NCBI GenBank assembly: GCA_019694575.1
Contig: JAIBBR010000034.1
Coordinates: 1 to 41,046 of the forward strand
Direction: 5' to 3'
Origin: Myxococcaceae bacterium
GTDB taxonomy: Bacteria > Myxococcota > Myxococcia > Myxococcales > Myxococcaceae
Length of the DNA stretch: 41,046 nt
A model generated the notes under the pieces. The model was not told the DNA's origin, did not search any database, and worked only from the letters and a program-made list of their open reading frames with translations. Positions 1-7,290 of the stretch are shown here, piece by piece; positions within the stretch are counted from its first letter, which is position 1, and each line of letters opens with the position of its first letter. Made by a program: the position numbers and the translations under genes.

Positions 1-1
1 T

Positions 2-1990
2 TGCAACAAGGGCGTCATTTTTCACAACATTACTCCCGCGCATTTCTATGCCGGCACGCAACTCGCCCAGGCGCTCACTTCGGGGCGCGCGCAGCTCGCG
101 GCGCTGGCCGCGCACGTCAAGCTCGCCATCGGGGTGTCGCAATTCAATGTCGAAGAGCTGAAGGCGGCGGGGTTCAAAAACCCTCACCGCGTGCCGCTGT
201 TCATCGAGCCTGAGCGTTTTTCAGCCGCGCGTGCTGACGCGAAAATGCTGCGGCGGTTGAAGAGCGATGCGCCCTTGATGCTCACCGTTGGCCGCGTGGT
301 GGCGCACAAGCGCACTGACGACGTGCTGCGCCTGCATGCCGAGGTTCGCCGCTTAGAGCCGAAGGCGCGGCTGGCCATTGTCGGCGGCTTGAAGGCGCCA
401 GAAGCCTTCGCGCGCCGGGTGTTGAAAGAAGCCAAGCGCATTGGCGGGGTGAGCTTCTTGGGCCGTGTGTCCCATGCCGAGTTGGTGGCGGCCTACCGCG
501 CGGCCGACGTTTACGTGTCGATGAGCGAGCACGAAGGTTTCGGCGTGCCGCTGATAGAAGCGATGGCCTCTGATTTACCGGTGTTGGCTTTCGCCGCCGC
601 GGCGGTGCCCGAGACCATGGGCGGGCGGGGCATCGCCTTCACCGAGAAGCACTTCGCGGCGCTGGCCGAGTTGGCGTTGATGCCGCGCTACGACGCCAAG
701 TTGAAGGCGAAGCTCGTCGCTGGCCAACGCAGACGTTTGACTCAGCTCTCGTCGACAGTGGCCGAAGCAGCGCTCGAAAAAGCGTTGCGGCCTTTCGTGA
801 CGGCCCGCGCACCTGCCCGAAAGCGTGCGCGCGCCAAAGTGGCAGTGGTGGTGCAGCGCTTTGGCAAAGACATTACCGGAGGCGCCGAAGCCCACGCGCG
901 CCAACTCGCCCTGCGCCTGGCCAAGCACGTCGAGGTGCACGTGTTGACCAGCACCAGTGTCGATCACCTGAAGTGGGACGACACGTTGCCCGTGGGCAAG
1001 AGCCGAGACAGCGCTCTCACCGTGCAGCGCTTCGCTCCCTCTGCGCCGCGCGACATGCGCGCCTTCAACCGCCAGTCGTCACGGCTGTTCGGCCGTGCGC
1101 AAGACGGCCTGCACGAAGAGCACTGGGTGGCCGAGCAGGGCCCCCGGCTCGACGGCCTGCTTGCGCACTTGAGCGCCAACGCCGACGACTACGACGCGTT
1201 CATTTTTTTCACGTATCTCTACGCGCCGACCGTGTGGGGCCTGCCGATGGTAGCGAAGAAGGCGCTCTTGGTGCCCACGGCGCACGATGAACCTCCGTTT
1301 CAATTCGACGTGTTTCGCGAGGCGTTTGAACGCCCACGCCTGTTGCTGTGCAACACCCCTGAAGAAGAAGCGCTCATTCGAGCGCGCTTTCGCAAAGCGG
1401 CGCCGTCGAAGGTGGTGGGTGTGGGCATCGACGCGCTGCAAGGCCGGGTAGAGCGATTTCGCCGCGCTTTTGGCATCGACGGGCCGTACTTGCTCTATGT
1501 CGGTCGCATGGAGCCCGGCAAAGGTTTGCCCGAGCTCACCGCCTTTCACCGCGCGCTTGAAAAGCGCTACCACGATGCGCCCTGGCTGCTTTTGGCGGGG
1601 GGCGGTGATTACGTGCCGAAAGGCCCGCGCATTCGCGTGCTGGGCCGCATCAGTGAGCAGCACAAGTTCGACGCGTTGTCGGGAGCGATGGCCGCGGTGG
1701 TGCCCTCGAAGCTCGAAAGCCTGTCGCTGCTGGCGCTCGAAGCCTTCGCCAGCGGTACGCCGGTCATCGGCCACGAAGGCAGCCCGGTGGTGGCAGGGCT
1801 GGTCAAACGCAGCCACGCCGGCGCCGTGTACGGTTCGGCGCAGAGCTACGCCCAGGCCGTGCGCGACGTGGGAGCGAGCCGGCCCACGCTCTCAAAGAAC
1901 GCGCATCAATTTGCGCGTGCCTTTCGTTGGGACCGGGTGATTGCTACGTACCGTGCTGAAATCGAGCACATTCGCCGGAGCGCGCGATGA
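2..1990 (+). CDS. Double-domain GT4-type glycosyltransferase (5' end outside window)
   Basis: The reading frame is open from the first bases of the window, so the gene starts upstream; 662 codons are visible. It holds two glycosyltransferase units in tandem. The first is the C-terminal part of a GT4/GT-B fold, with an SEHEGFGVPLIEA block (E-x7-E donor-sugar signature) near nt 527-565. The second is complete: it starts near nt 836 with VVVQRFGKDITGGAEAHAR, has LLYVGRMEPGKG near nt 1490, and a donor-site block ending in LALEAFASGTPVIG. GT4 enzymes transfer sugars from nucleotide-sugar donors, here probably to a lipid-linked O-antigen or exopolysaccharide in the cytoplasm. The stop overlaps the next ATG by 4 nt (ATGA), and a Wzm/Wzt-type exporter follows, which supports a polysaccharide role. 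The first in-frame start inside the window (GTG 134) is internal, because conserved sequence precedes it. Acceptor and linkage cannot be read from the sequence. Confidence 0.9.
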   Translation, partial: CNKGVIFHNITPAHFYAGTQLAQALTSGRAQLAALAAHVKLAIGVSQFNVEELKAAGFKNPHRVPLFIEPERFSAARADAKMLRRLKSDAPLMLTVGRVVAHKRTDDVLRLHAEVRRLEPKARLAIVGGLKAPEAFARRVLKEAKRIGGVSFLGRVSHAELVAAYRAADVYVSMSEHEGFGVPLIEAMASDLPVLAFAAAAVPETMGGRGIAFTEKHFAALAELALMPRYDAKLKAKLVAGQRRRLTQLSSTVAEAALEKALRPFVTARAPARKRARAKVAVVVQRFGKDITGGAEAHARQLALRLAKHVEVHVLTSTSVDHLKWDDTLPVGKSRDSALTVQRFAPSAPRDMRAFNRQSSRLFGRAQDGLHEEHWVAEQGPRLDGLLAHLSANADDYDAFIFFTYLYAPTVWGLPMVAKKALLVPTAHDEPPFQFDVFREAFERPRLLLCNTPEEEALIRARFRKAAPSKVVGVGIDALQGRVERFRRAFGIDGPYLLYVGRMEPGKGLPELTAFHRALEKRYHDAPWLLLAGGGDYVPKGPRIRVLGRISEQHKFDALSGAMAAVVPSKLESLSLLALEAFASGTPVIGHEGSPVVAGLVKRSHAGAVYGSAQSYAQAVRDVGASRPTLSKNAHQFARAFRWDRVIATYRAEIEHIRRSAR

Positions 1991-2430
1991 ACCTTTTGGG
2001 CAAAGACATTTCTTCTGAAGCATTGTTGACGCGCATCGGTGAAAAACTGTTGGCGCGAGGGCTGGCTTCTCCTGCCAACGGGCCGATTCGCTTCGAAGGC
2101 GTCGAGCCGCGGGTTGACCCGCTCGCCTTCAATTTAGAAGCGATGGCCGAGCATGCCGACGTCACGCGCCCGTTGCCGCTGGAGTCGCACCGCCAAGGCT
2201 TGGGCCGCGCGGTGCTGTGGAGCAAGCGGGTGTTTCGCGCCACCTGCCAAGTGTTGATCAACGAAACGTTGGGTCGGCAACGGGTCTTCAACGGTCATGT
2301 GCGCGACGCCTATGCGCAGCTTTCGGCCGAAGTGGTGGCGCTGCGAGCCCAGGTCGAAGCGCTGCAGAACCAAGCGGCGGCGTCAGTGCCGGCACCAGTT
2401 GCTGCTAAAACCCCTCGAAAAAAGAGATGA
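1987..2430 (+). CDS. Small polysaccharide-cluster protein with C-terminal coiled coil
   Basis: A 147-residue protein whose ATG overlaps the stop of the glycosyltransferase by 4 nt, indicating translational coupling. The middle carries LPLESHRQGLGRAVLWSKR, followed by an FN-containing segment and a heptad-like helix (LSAEVVALRAQVEALQNQ). From memory, a similar LPxxSHRxGLGRxVxxxKR stretch plus coiled coil sits at the N-terminus of some methyltransferases and glycosyltransferases in bacterial surface-polysaccharide clusters, so this may be a stand-alone version of that accessory region, perhaps for membrane or partner association. The C-terminus is Ala/Pro/Lys-rich. No catalytic motif is seen and no signal peptide. 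The function is not known; the link to polysaccharide synthesis rests on context and the motif. Confidence 0.75.
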   Translation: MNLLGKDISSEALLTRIGEKLLARGLASPANGPIRFEGVEPRVDPLAFNLEAMAEHADVTRPLPLESHRQGLGRAVLWSKRVFRATCQVLINETLGRQRVFNGHVRDAYAQLSAEVVALRAQVEALQNQAAASVPAPVAAKTPRKKR

Positions 2431-2496
2431 ATTTTTGAGGGGCGAAGTGGGCAGCTTGAAGTGGGGTAATCGTTCTTCTAAAGCACGTGGCGACAC

Positions 2497-3273
2497 GTGA
2501 TTCGAAACCTGCGAGAAATTTACCAGTACCGAGCGCTGCTCTTCACCATGACGGCCCGAGAGCTGAAGGCGCGTTATCGCGCTTCGGTGCTGGGCTTTCT
2601 GTGGACGTTTCTGAACCCCACGCTGAACATGTTGGTCTTCGCCGTGGTGGGGCAATTGATGGGGGCGTGGCAGCCCAAGTACCCCTTCTTTTTATTCGTC
2701 GGCCAACTGCCGTGGATCTACTTCGCCACGTCGATCATCGCGGGTGCGAGCGCCATTAGCGACCGCCGCGATTTGCTCACCAAGGTGCGTTTTCCCGCGC
2801 AGGTTTTGCCGAGCGTGGTGGTGCTCACCAACCTGGCCAACTACATGCTCGCGCTGCCGTTGCTGCTCGCGCTGGGGTTGTTCTTTGGCGATTTTCCCAC
2901 GTGGCACGTGGTGTACTTTTTGCCGGTGGTGTTGCTGCAAACCGTGTTGACGCTGGCCATCGTGTACGCGGTCTCGGCGTTCAACGTGAACTTTCGCGAC
3001 TTGCAGCACATCGTCGCCAACGTGATCACGATGATGTTCTTTTTGACCCCCATCATCTGGACGGTGCAGGGCAAGCCCGACTGGGTGCAGAAATGGGTGC
3101 CGATTTTGAACCCGATGGCGACGTTCGTCATCGCCTACCGCGACATTTTCTATGATCACCGCGTGCCTGACCTGCAGGCGATCGCCGCGTGGGGTGGGGT
3201 GTCGCTGTTGTTGTTGTGGGTGACGTCGCTCATCTTCGAGAGCCGGCGCGAAGAATTCGCGGAGCTGGTGTAG
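2497..3273 (+). CDS. ABC-2 type polysaccharide exporter permease (Wzm-like)
   Basis: A 258-residue integral membrane protein starting at GTG 2497. It begins with the amphipathic stretch MIRNLREIYQYRALLFTMTA, then RELKARYRASVLGFLWTFLNP, the typical N-terminus of O-antigen/teichoic-acid ABC permeases (Wzm, TagG, KpsM). About six hydrophobic segments follow, and the length is normal for the family. With the ATPase that starts 2 nt after its stop it should form the inner-membrane exporter that moves undecaprenyl-linked polysaccharide to the periplasm. The 66-nt gap before the start holds nothing striking. The family call is secure; the exact polysaccharide is unknown. Confidence 0.92.
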   Translation: MIRNLREIYQYRALLFTMTARELKARYRASVLGFLWTFLNPTLNMLVFAVVGQLMGAWQPKYPFFLFVGQLPWIYFATSIIAGASAISDRRDLLTKVRFPAQVLPSVVVLTNLANYMLALPLLLALGLFFGDFPTWHVVYFLPVVLLQTVLTLAIVYAVSAFNVNFRDLQHIVANVITMMFFLTPIIWTVQGKPDWVQKWVPILNPMATFVIAYRDIFYDHRVPDLQAIAAWGGVSLLLLWVTSLIFESRREEFAELV

Positions 3274-3275
3274 CC

Positions 3276-4538
3276 ATGACCGCCGCCATCGTTCTTAAAG
3301 GCGTCACCAAGTCATTCAAGAAGAGCGCGGCGCGGCGTGCCGAGTACACCACGTTCAAGTCTGAGCTGCTCCGCTGGGTGCGGGGCGAAAAGCGCGGCGA
3401 TTTGACGCCGGGCCGCATCGAAGCCCTCAAAGGTGTCGACTTGGAAGTGCCGCAAGGCAAGACGGTGGGCATCGTCGGCCGCAACGGCTCGGGCAAGAGC
3501 ACACTGCTCAAGTTGATTACCGGCATTTACGCGCCCACGTCGGGCACGGTGCAGGTGAATGGTCGCATTTCAGCGCTGCTCGACTTGGGCGCTGGCTTTC
3601 ACCCCGACTTCACCGGCCGTGAGAACATTCTCATCAACGGCATCATTCTGGGCATGAGCCGCGCCGACGTGCGCCAGCGCATGTCGCAGATCATCGAGTT
3701 TGCCGAGCTGGGTGACTTCATTGACGAGCCGGTGCGCACCTATTCGAGCGGCATGTTCATGCGCTTGGCTTTCGCCGTGGCGACTCACGTCGACCCCGAA
3801 ATTTTGATCATCGACGAAATTTTGGCGGTCGGTGACGATCACTTTCAGCGCAAGTCGCAAGCCAAAATGTATGAATTCAAGGCGCAGAAAAAAACCATCG
3901 TGCTGGTGACACACGACTTGGGCACCATCGAAAGGTGGTGTGATCACGCCGTGTGGATCGACGGCGGCGTTACTCGCCAGGTGGGTGCGCCTGCCGCGGT
4001 GGTGGCGGCGTACCGCGAAGCCGTGCACGTGGCCGAAGCGCAGAATGCGCGCACCGGTGATTCGGCGTTGCTCGCGCCTGGCCTGGCGTTGCCGGCTTTG
4101 CCCGGCGAAACGACCGTCGCGCAAGCCGAGGGAAAAATCGAGGTTGTCGAAGCGTGGCAGCAGGGAGCGGTGGCTGACAGTTACCGCCCCGGAGCATCGC
4201 TCGAGGTGAGAGTGACTACCGAGTTGAAGGCCGCCAAAGCGTGGGTTTTGGAGCTCGAATTGTGCCGCCCCGACGGCAGCGCGTGGTTCACCGCCCGTTG
4301 TCCTTTGCCCGCTGAACGTACCGGGCACGTTTTGGCCACCTGGTCGGCGAAAGAGCTGCCGTGGTTATTCGACGCGCTCAAACTCAAGTTCAAGTTGCTC
4401 GACGGTGACGCCGTGGTGGCAACGGCCAGCCACACGTTGCCCATCGTGGGCGGCAATTCAGGTGTGAAAGAGCACGTGAAGCAAAGCTGGCATGTCGATG
4501 GTGCCGGTGCCGTGGTTCGTCGAGAAGCGGTGGCTTGA
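3276..4538 (+). CDS. Polysaccharide ABC exporter ATPase with C-terminal binding domain (Wzt-like)
   Basis: A 420-residue protein. ATG 3276 lies directly after the permease stop, whereas a longer in-frame extension would overlap the permease and is unlikely. The nucleotide-binding domain has Walker A GRNGSGKS (residues 68-75), signature YSSGMFMRLAFA, Walker B ILIIDEILAVGD and an H-loop histidine in VTHDLG. It is followed from about residue 280 by an extra beta-rich domain of about 140 residues (VEAWQQGAVADSYRPGASLEVRV region), matching the C-terminal carbohydrate-binding domain of Wzt proteins. In known systems that domain recognises the modified non-reducing end of the O-antigen before export. 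Together with the Wzm-like permease this defines an ABC-dependent rather than Wzy-dependent polysaccharide pathway. Confidence 0.93.
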   Translation: MTAAIVLKGVTKSFKKSAARRAEYTTFKSELLRWVRGEKRGDLTPGRIEALKGVDLEVPQGKTVGIVGRNGSGKSTLLKLITGIYAPTSGTVQVNGRISALLDLGAGFHPDFTGRENILINGIILGMSRADVRQRMSQIIEFAELGDFIDEPVRTYSSGMFMRLAFAVATHVDPEILIIDEILAVGDDHFQRKSQAKMYEFKAQKKTIVLVTHDLGTIERWCDHAVWIDGGVTRQVGAPAAVVAAYREAVHVAEAQNARTGDSALLAPGLALPALPGETTVAQAEGKIEVVEAWQQGAVADSYRPGASLEVRVTTELKAAKAWVLELELCRPDGSAWFTARCPLPAERTGHVLATWSAKELPWLFDALKLKFKLLDGDAVVATASHTLPIVGGNSGVKEHVKQSWHVDGAGAVVRREAVA

Positions 4539-4575
4539 AGAAGTGCCGGTAGCTCAGAGGTCTCGGGTGGACACG

Positions 4576-5049
4576 ATGTGGCAAACGAAGACGGTCGCCT
4601 TTCGCTTCAGCCTGCTCGCTGTCTCTCTTTCTTACTTGAGCTGCACGCATTCTCGGCCTGCCTCCCCGGAGTGGCCAGCTGAATGCCAGGCGGCCGACAA
4701 GAAGTTTGAGGCTGTCGTCCAAGGTCTGCAGGCGTGCACCACTCCAACAGATTGTCGTTGCGTCGATACCCGTGCCTATATGGCGCCCTGCTGGACGCCC
4801 GTCGCAGGCGGCGCGTCGATTGCGGGGCTGTTGAGTGAGTTGCGCGATCAGTGCGGTCTCTTCAAGCGAGGTTGCGCACAGTTCGCCGCGGCAACCTGTG
4901 AACGAAATCTTTGTGTCTGCAAAGAAGGACAAGCACCGGCAGGCGACACAGTCTCTCGACGGGGGAGCGAGTCTTCGGCAAGGCCTATGCGGTTCAGTTT
5001 TTTCTTCAAGCTGCTGGAGCAGCGTCGCTCCGAAGAGGGCAATTGGTAA
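4576..5049 (+). CDS. Cys-rich predicted lipoprotein, unknown function
   Basis: A 157-residue protein if ATG 4576 is used. That start gives a clean lipoprotein signal peptide ending in LSYLSC with acylated Cys23; a longer in-frame start at 4492 would overlap the Wzt gene and bury the signal. The mature part has nine further cysteines (about residues 37, 54, 60, 62, 72, 93, 100, 108, 113 and 115, some in CxC pairs), suggesting disulfide bonds in the periplasm or outer membrane. I do not recognise the family. Small Cys-rich lipoproteins of this style are common in myxobacteria. The C-terminal 40 residues are polar and less well patterned. Confidence 0.6.
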   Translation: MWQTKTVAFRFSLLAVSLSYLSCTHSRPASPEWPAECQAADKKFEAVVQGLQACTTPTDCRCVDTRAYMAPCWTPVAGGASIAGLLSELRDQCGLFKRGCAQFAAATCERNLCVCKEGQAPAGDTVSRRGSESSARPMRFSFFFKLLEQRRSEEGNW

Positions 5050-5092
5050 ATGCGTTTGAAGCGCAAGATTTTTTACTGAGAGCGTTCTCTTC

Positions 5093-5626
5093 GTGAGCCC
5101 AAAGCGAAATGTGACCGCGGTGTTGCTGCCGGGCTTCGGAGGCACCGCGCGACAACCGTTGCTCCTTCTGCTCGCGAAGAAACTGCGTGCGGCGGGTTTT
5201 GAGGTAGCGCCGCTGACTTTGAAACGGCGCAAGCCTGACGCGACGCTCGAAGTTGAGGTTGCGCAACTCGAGCGCCATGTAAAAGGACAAGGTGTTTGGT
5301 TGGGCCGTTCTTTTGGCGGGCGTGTCTGTGCGCGCTTGGCGGTGAAGTCGCCGCCGCGGGCCTTGGTGTTGCTCGGCTTTCCGGTGCGGCCTTTCGGTAA
5401 AAAGCGCCCGCTCGATGAAGCGGCGCTGCTTCAACTGCGCTGTCCCACGTTGCTCTTGCAGGGAGACCGCGATCTGCTCGCGCCGCTGTCGGTGCTCCGT
5501 CGCCTGGTGAAGCGCAACCCGCGGCTCACTTTGGAGATTATTGAAGGAGCCGCCCATGCTTACGGGCGGCATCAGAGTCGTGTTGTCGAGCGCGCCGTGC
5601 AGTGGCTCGAAGAGATTGGTGTTTGA
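5093..5626 (+). CDS. Small alpha/beta hydrolase (dienelactone hydrolase/KANL3-Tex30-like)
   Basis: A 177-residue cytoplasmic protein from GTG 5093. It has the oxyanion-loop motif LLPGFGG (residues 11-17), nucleophile elbow GRSFGG with Ser73, an acid candidate in LLQGDRDLLAP (Asp125 or Asp127) and a C-terminal histidine in EGAAHAYG (His155), so a complete Ser-Asp-His triad can be assigned. Short hydrolases of this form (about 180-220 residues, no lid) occur in many bacteria and resemble the KANL3/Tex30 group; their substrates are mostly unknown. The preceding lipoprotein ends 43 nt upstream, so the two could be cotranscribed, but no functional link is evident. Confidence 0.82.
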   Translation: MSPKRNVTAVLLPGFGGTARQPLLLLLAKKLRAAGFEVAPLTLKRRKPDATLEVEVAQLERHVKGQGVWLGRSFGGRVCARLAVKSPPRALVLLGFPVRPFGKKRPLDEAALLQLRCPTLLLQGDRDLLAPLSVLRRLVKRNPRLTLEIIEGAAHAYGRHQSRVVERAVQWLEEIGV

Positions 5627-5629
5627 CCG

Positions 5630-5968
5630 TCACAACAGTCCGGCGCTCATTTCTACGAACTCAGTCAAAGGCACTTCATTGCCTCGTAAGTAGTAATGCG
5701 TGTTCGGTACACGTGTGTACGCAGTGCATGGGCCGTTGCCAGCTTTTTGGTAGATCTGCCCCGTGTGCTCGGCGCCCGTTCTGAAAATTTGGGTAACTCC
5801 AAAGGAGCCAACGTAGCTCCACTCAATGATGTATGCAGCGGCAGAAATGCTTCCCGTGGACGGATCGACCCGTGTCTCATTGGGTGCAAAATTGGAATAA
5901 CCCAACCGTTCACCTTGGCAATTTGAATCAGCGAAGCCTGAGGCCTGGCGTTAGTCGCCCACGCTTGC
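5630..5968 (-). pseudogene. 5'-truncated remnant of a secreted protein gene
   Basis: On the minus strand an open frame runs from just after a TAA near 5968 down to a stop at 5630. Its translation is protein-like (RQASGFADSNCQGERLG, then NETRVDPSTGSISAAAYI, IFRTGAEHTGQIYQK and a final EVPLTEFVEMSAGLL). It has no ATG, GTG or TTG until a TTG at 5905 that cuts into the conserved-looking part, and no signal peptide. The tail (xxYYLxGxEVPxxxFV) resembles the C-terminus of a secreted myxobacterial repeat family as I recall it. I read it as the 3' end of a gene whose 5' part was lost by rearrangement. It faces the hydrolase gene tail to tail, 3 nt apart. Confidence 0.5.
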
Positions 5969-6002
5969 AGACAACCTCTTGCTTACGTATGGATGCAGGC
6001 CC

Positions 6003-6176
6003 GTGACTATCGCGTACGTCGTTGCAGCTCTGATCAGCGCCGCCCCCGCCGCCACCGCTGATGCCGGAACGGTGTCATTCCTCGCCGACGCCTTGCCACT
6101 CTTTTCAGGGTGTAGGTCGATGACGTGGGCCGAAATCGACAAGGACATGCGTAAGAGTCTCAAAAAGCTGGGCTGA
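6003..6176 (+). CDS. Possible short secreted protein or gene fragment
   Basis: From GTG 6003 a 57-codon frame encodes a hydrophobic Ala-rich start (MTIAYVVAALISAAPAATADA, signal-peptide-like), followed by GTVSFLADALPLF and a charged end WAEIDKDMRKSLKKLG. A TTG start at 5979 in the same frame is also possible. The polar end looks like a true protein C-terminus, but no family is recognised and no good Shine-Dalgarno sequence is present. It may be another fragment of the rearranged patch between 5.6 and 6.2 kb. Low confidence. Confidence 0.25.
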   Translation: MTIAYVVAALISAAPAATADAGTVSFLADALPLFSGCRSMTWAEIDKDMRKSLKKLG

Positions 6177-6235
6177 CATCACCACTTAGAGCTGGTACCC
6201 AAGCAAGCAGGAGTAGTCAGTGCGGGAGCGATCTC

Positions 6236-7027
6236 ATGAAGTCCCTGGAGGTTTTGTATTCGGTTCTTGCGGGTGCCGCGATCGTGGCCGTGTTTTCGAT
6301 TCTCGGCCGTCAGGCCTTCGAGGATCTCCAGCGTTTCGGCGATACACCGTTGCCTGTGGACATCATCGGAGCCGTTCGGGAGTCCGATGCCGGCCGCCAG
6401 TGGGTTTCGGTTCACGATGCGCCCTGGAACTGCGGCGAATCTGTTCGTGTGGGGCACACCTTTTTCCCGGCCCACATCGACGGCTTCGACGTAGTTGCTC
6501 GCTATGATCACGATGTGACTTGCAGCGAGGTCGTGCGCCAACCTCTTGAAGGCATCATTGAGGTCGTCGAGCAGGAGGACTTTGAGCGGTTCAAGCAGCA
6601 GGGGTTGACCTCGAAGGAGATTGGCAATGTTCGGCTTCTGAGCGTGTGCGTTGATTGCGGCAAGGACAACGCTCGGCTCGGCGTCATCATTTGCGGCGCA
6701 TTCATTCTTCTTGGGCTGGGAATTTATCCCCTACGCCGGGCCTTACTGGCGGCGTACAGAGGTTGGACTTCGAGTATCAACGATGCATTGAGGAGCCCAC
6801 CGTCTGAAAGTGCGTCGGCCGAGAAGAAGCTACGCATCAGGGGCGCCGTCACCCTGCTCGTCGGGATTCTCGCCTATGCGTTCGGTCGTGACTACGTGGT
6901 GTGGCGGGCAGTTCCCTTGCACTGGATCGGCATCGTCGGAATCACCTTTGGCCTTGTGTATGTGCTGTTCCCGCAGAAGTTGCGAAGGCTGATGGCCCAC
7001 GCTGAGAGCAGACGCCAAGGGAAATGA
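6236..7027 (+). CDS. Unknown membrane protein with a Cys-containing periplasmic loop
   Basis: A 263-residue protein starting at ATG 6236, with GGAG about 10 nt upstream. Predicted membrane segments lie near residues 5-24, 147-167, 201-217 and 227-246, leaving a soluble region of about 120 residues between the first and second helices. That region has four cysteines (C66, C96, C138, C141, the last two as CVDC), suggesting disulfides or metal binding outside the cytoplasm. A short charged linker (SPPSESASAEKKLR) separates helices 2 and 3, and the C-terminus is basic. No family is recognised. Its wording and codon use look less typical of the neighbours, which fits an accessory gene. No operon partner: both flanks are non-coding or degenerate. 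Confidence 0.65.
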   Translation: MKSLEVLYSVLAGAAIVAVFSILGRQAFEDLQRFGDTPLPVDIIGAVRESDAGRQWVSVHDAPWNCGESVRVGHTFFPAHIDGFDVVARYDHDVTCSEVVRQPLEGIIEVVEQEDFERFKQQGLTSKEIGNVRLLSVCVDCGKDNARLGVIICGAFILLGLGIYPLRRALLAAYRGWTSSINDALRSPPSESASAEKKLRIRGAVTLLVGILAYAFGRDYVVWRAVPLHWIGIVGITFGLVYVLFPQKLRRLMAHAESRRQGK

Positions 7028-7290
7028 GGAAGTCCGATGGTCCCGTTTGCAACGGAACAATCACACTTCAGTGAATCCGAAGCCGAAAAACCCGCGGTAG
7101 CGTCTGAATGTCGGTGTCTGCTCCACGCATCGGAGACATCTCGAGACTCTCCAGCGACCCGGTAACCTGTGCTGCCCTCTTGAGCCCCTAATTGCGGGGC
7201 AAAATGCGCTGGCGCCCAAAGCCGACCAAGGCGACAATCGTCGCGTGAGTACCGAGCAGGTGGTTCTTTCGACAGGGGGCAACCCTGGCC
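7028..7290. other. Intergenic region with small hairpins
   Basis: No convincing gene is seen here on either strand. Two short inverted repeats are present: CCGTT-TGC-AACGG at 7043-7055, just after the stop of the membrane-protein gene, and GCCCC-TAATTGC-GGGGC near 7187-7203. Neither is followed by a T-run, so factor-independent termination is only possible. The region presumably also holds the promoter of the 7291 gene, but no clear -35/-10 pair could be read. Confidence 0.4.

Noticed and set aside
3189-3275. 29-codon upstream extension of the Wzt-like ATPase
   Set aside because: It would overlap the permease gene by 85 nt and has no conserved sequence; ATG 3276 fits the gene junction.
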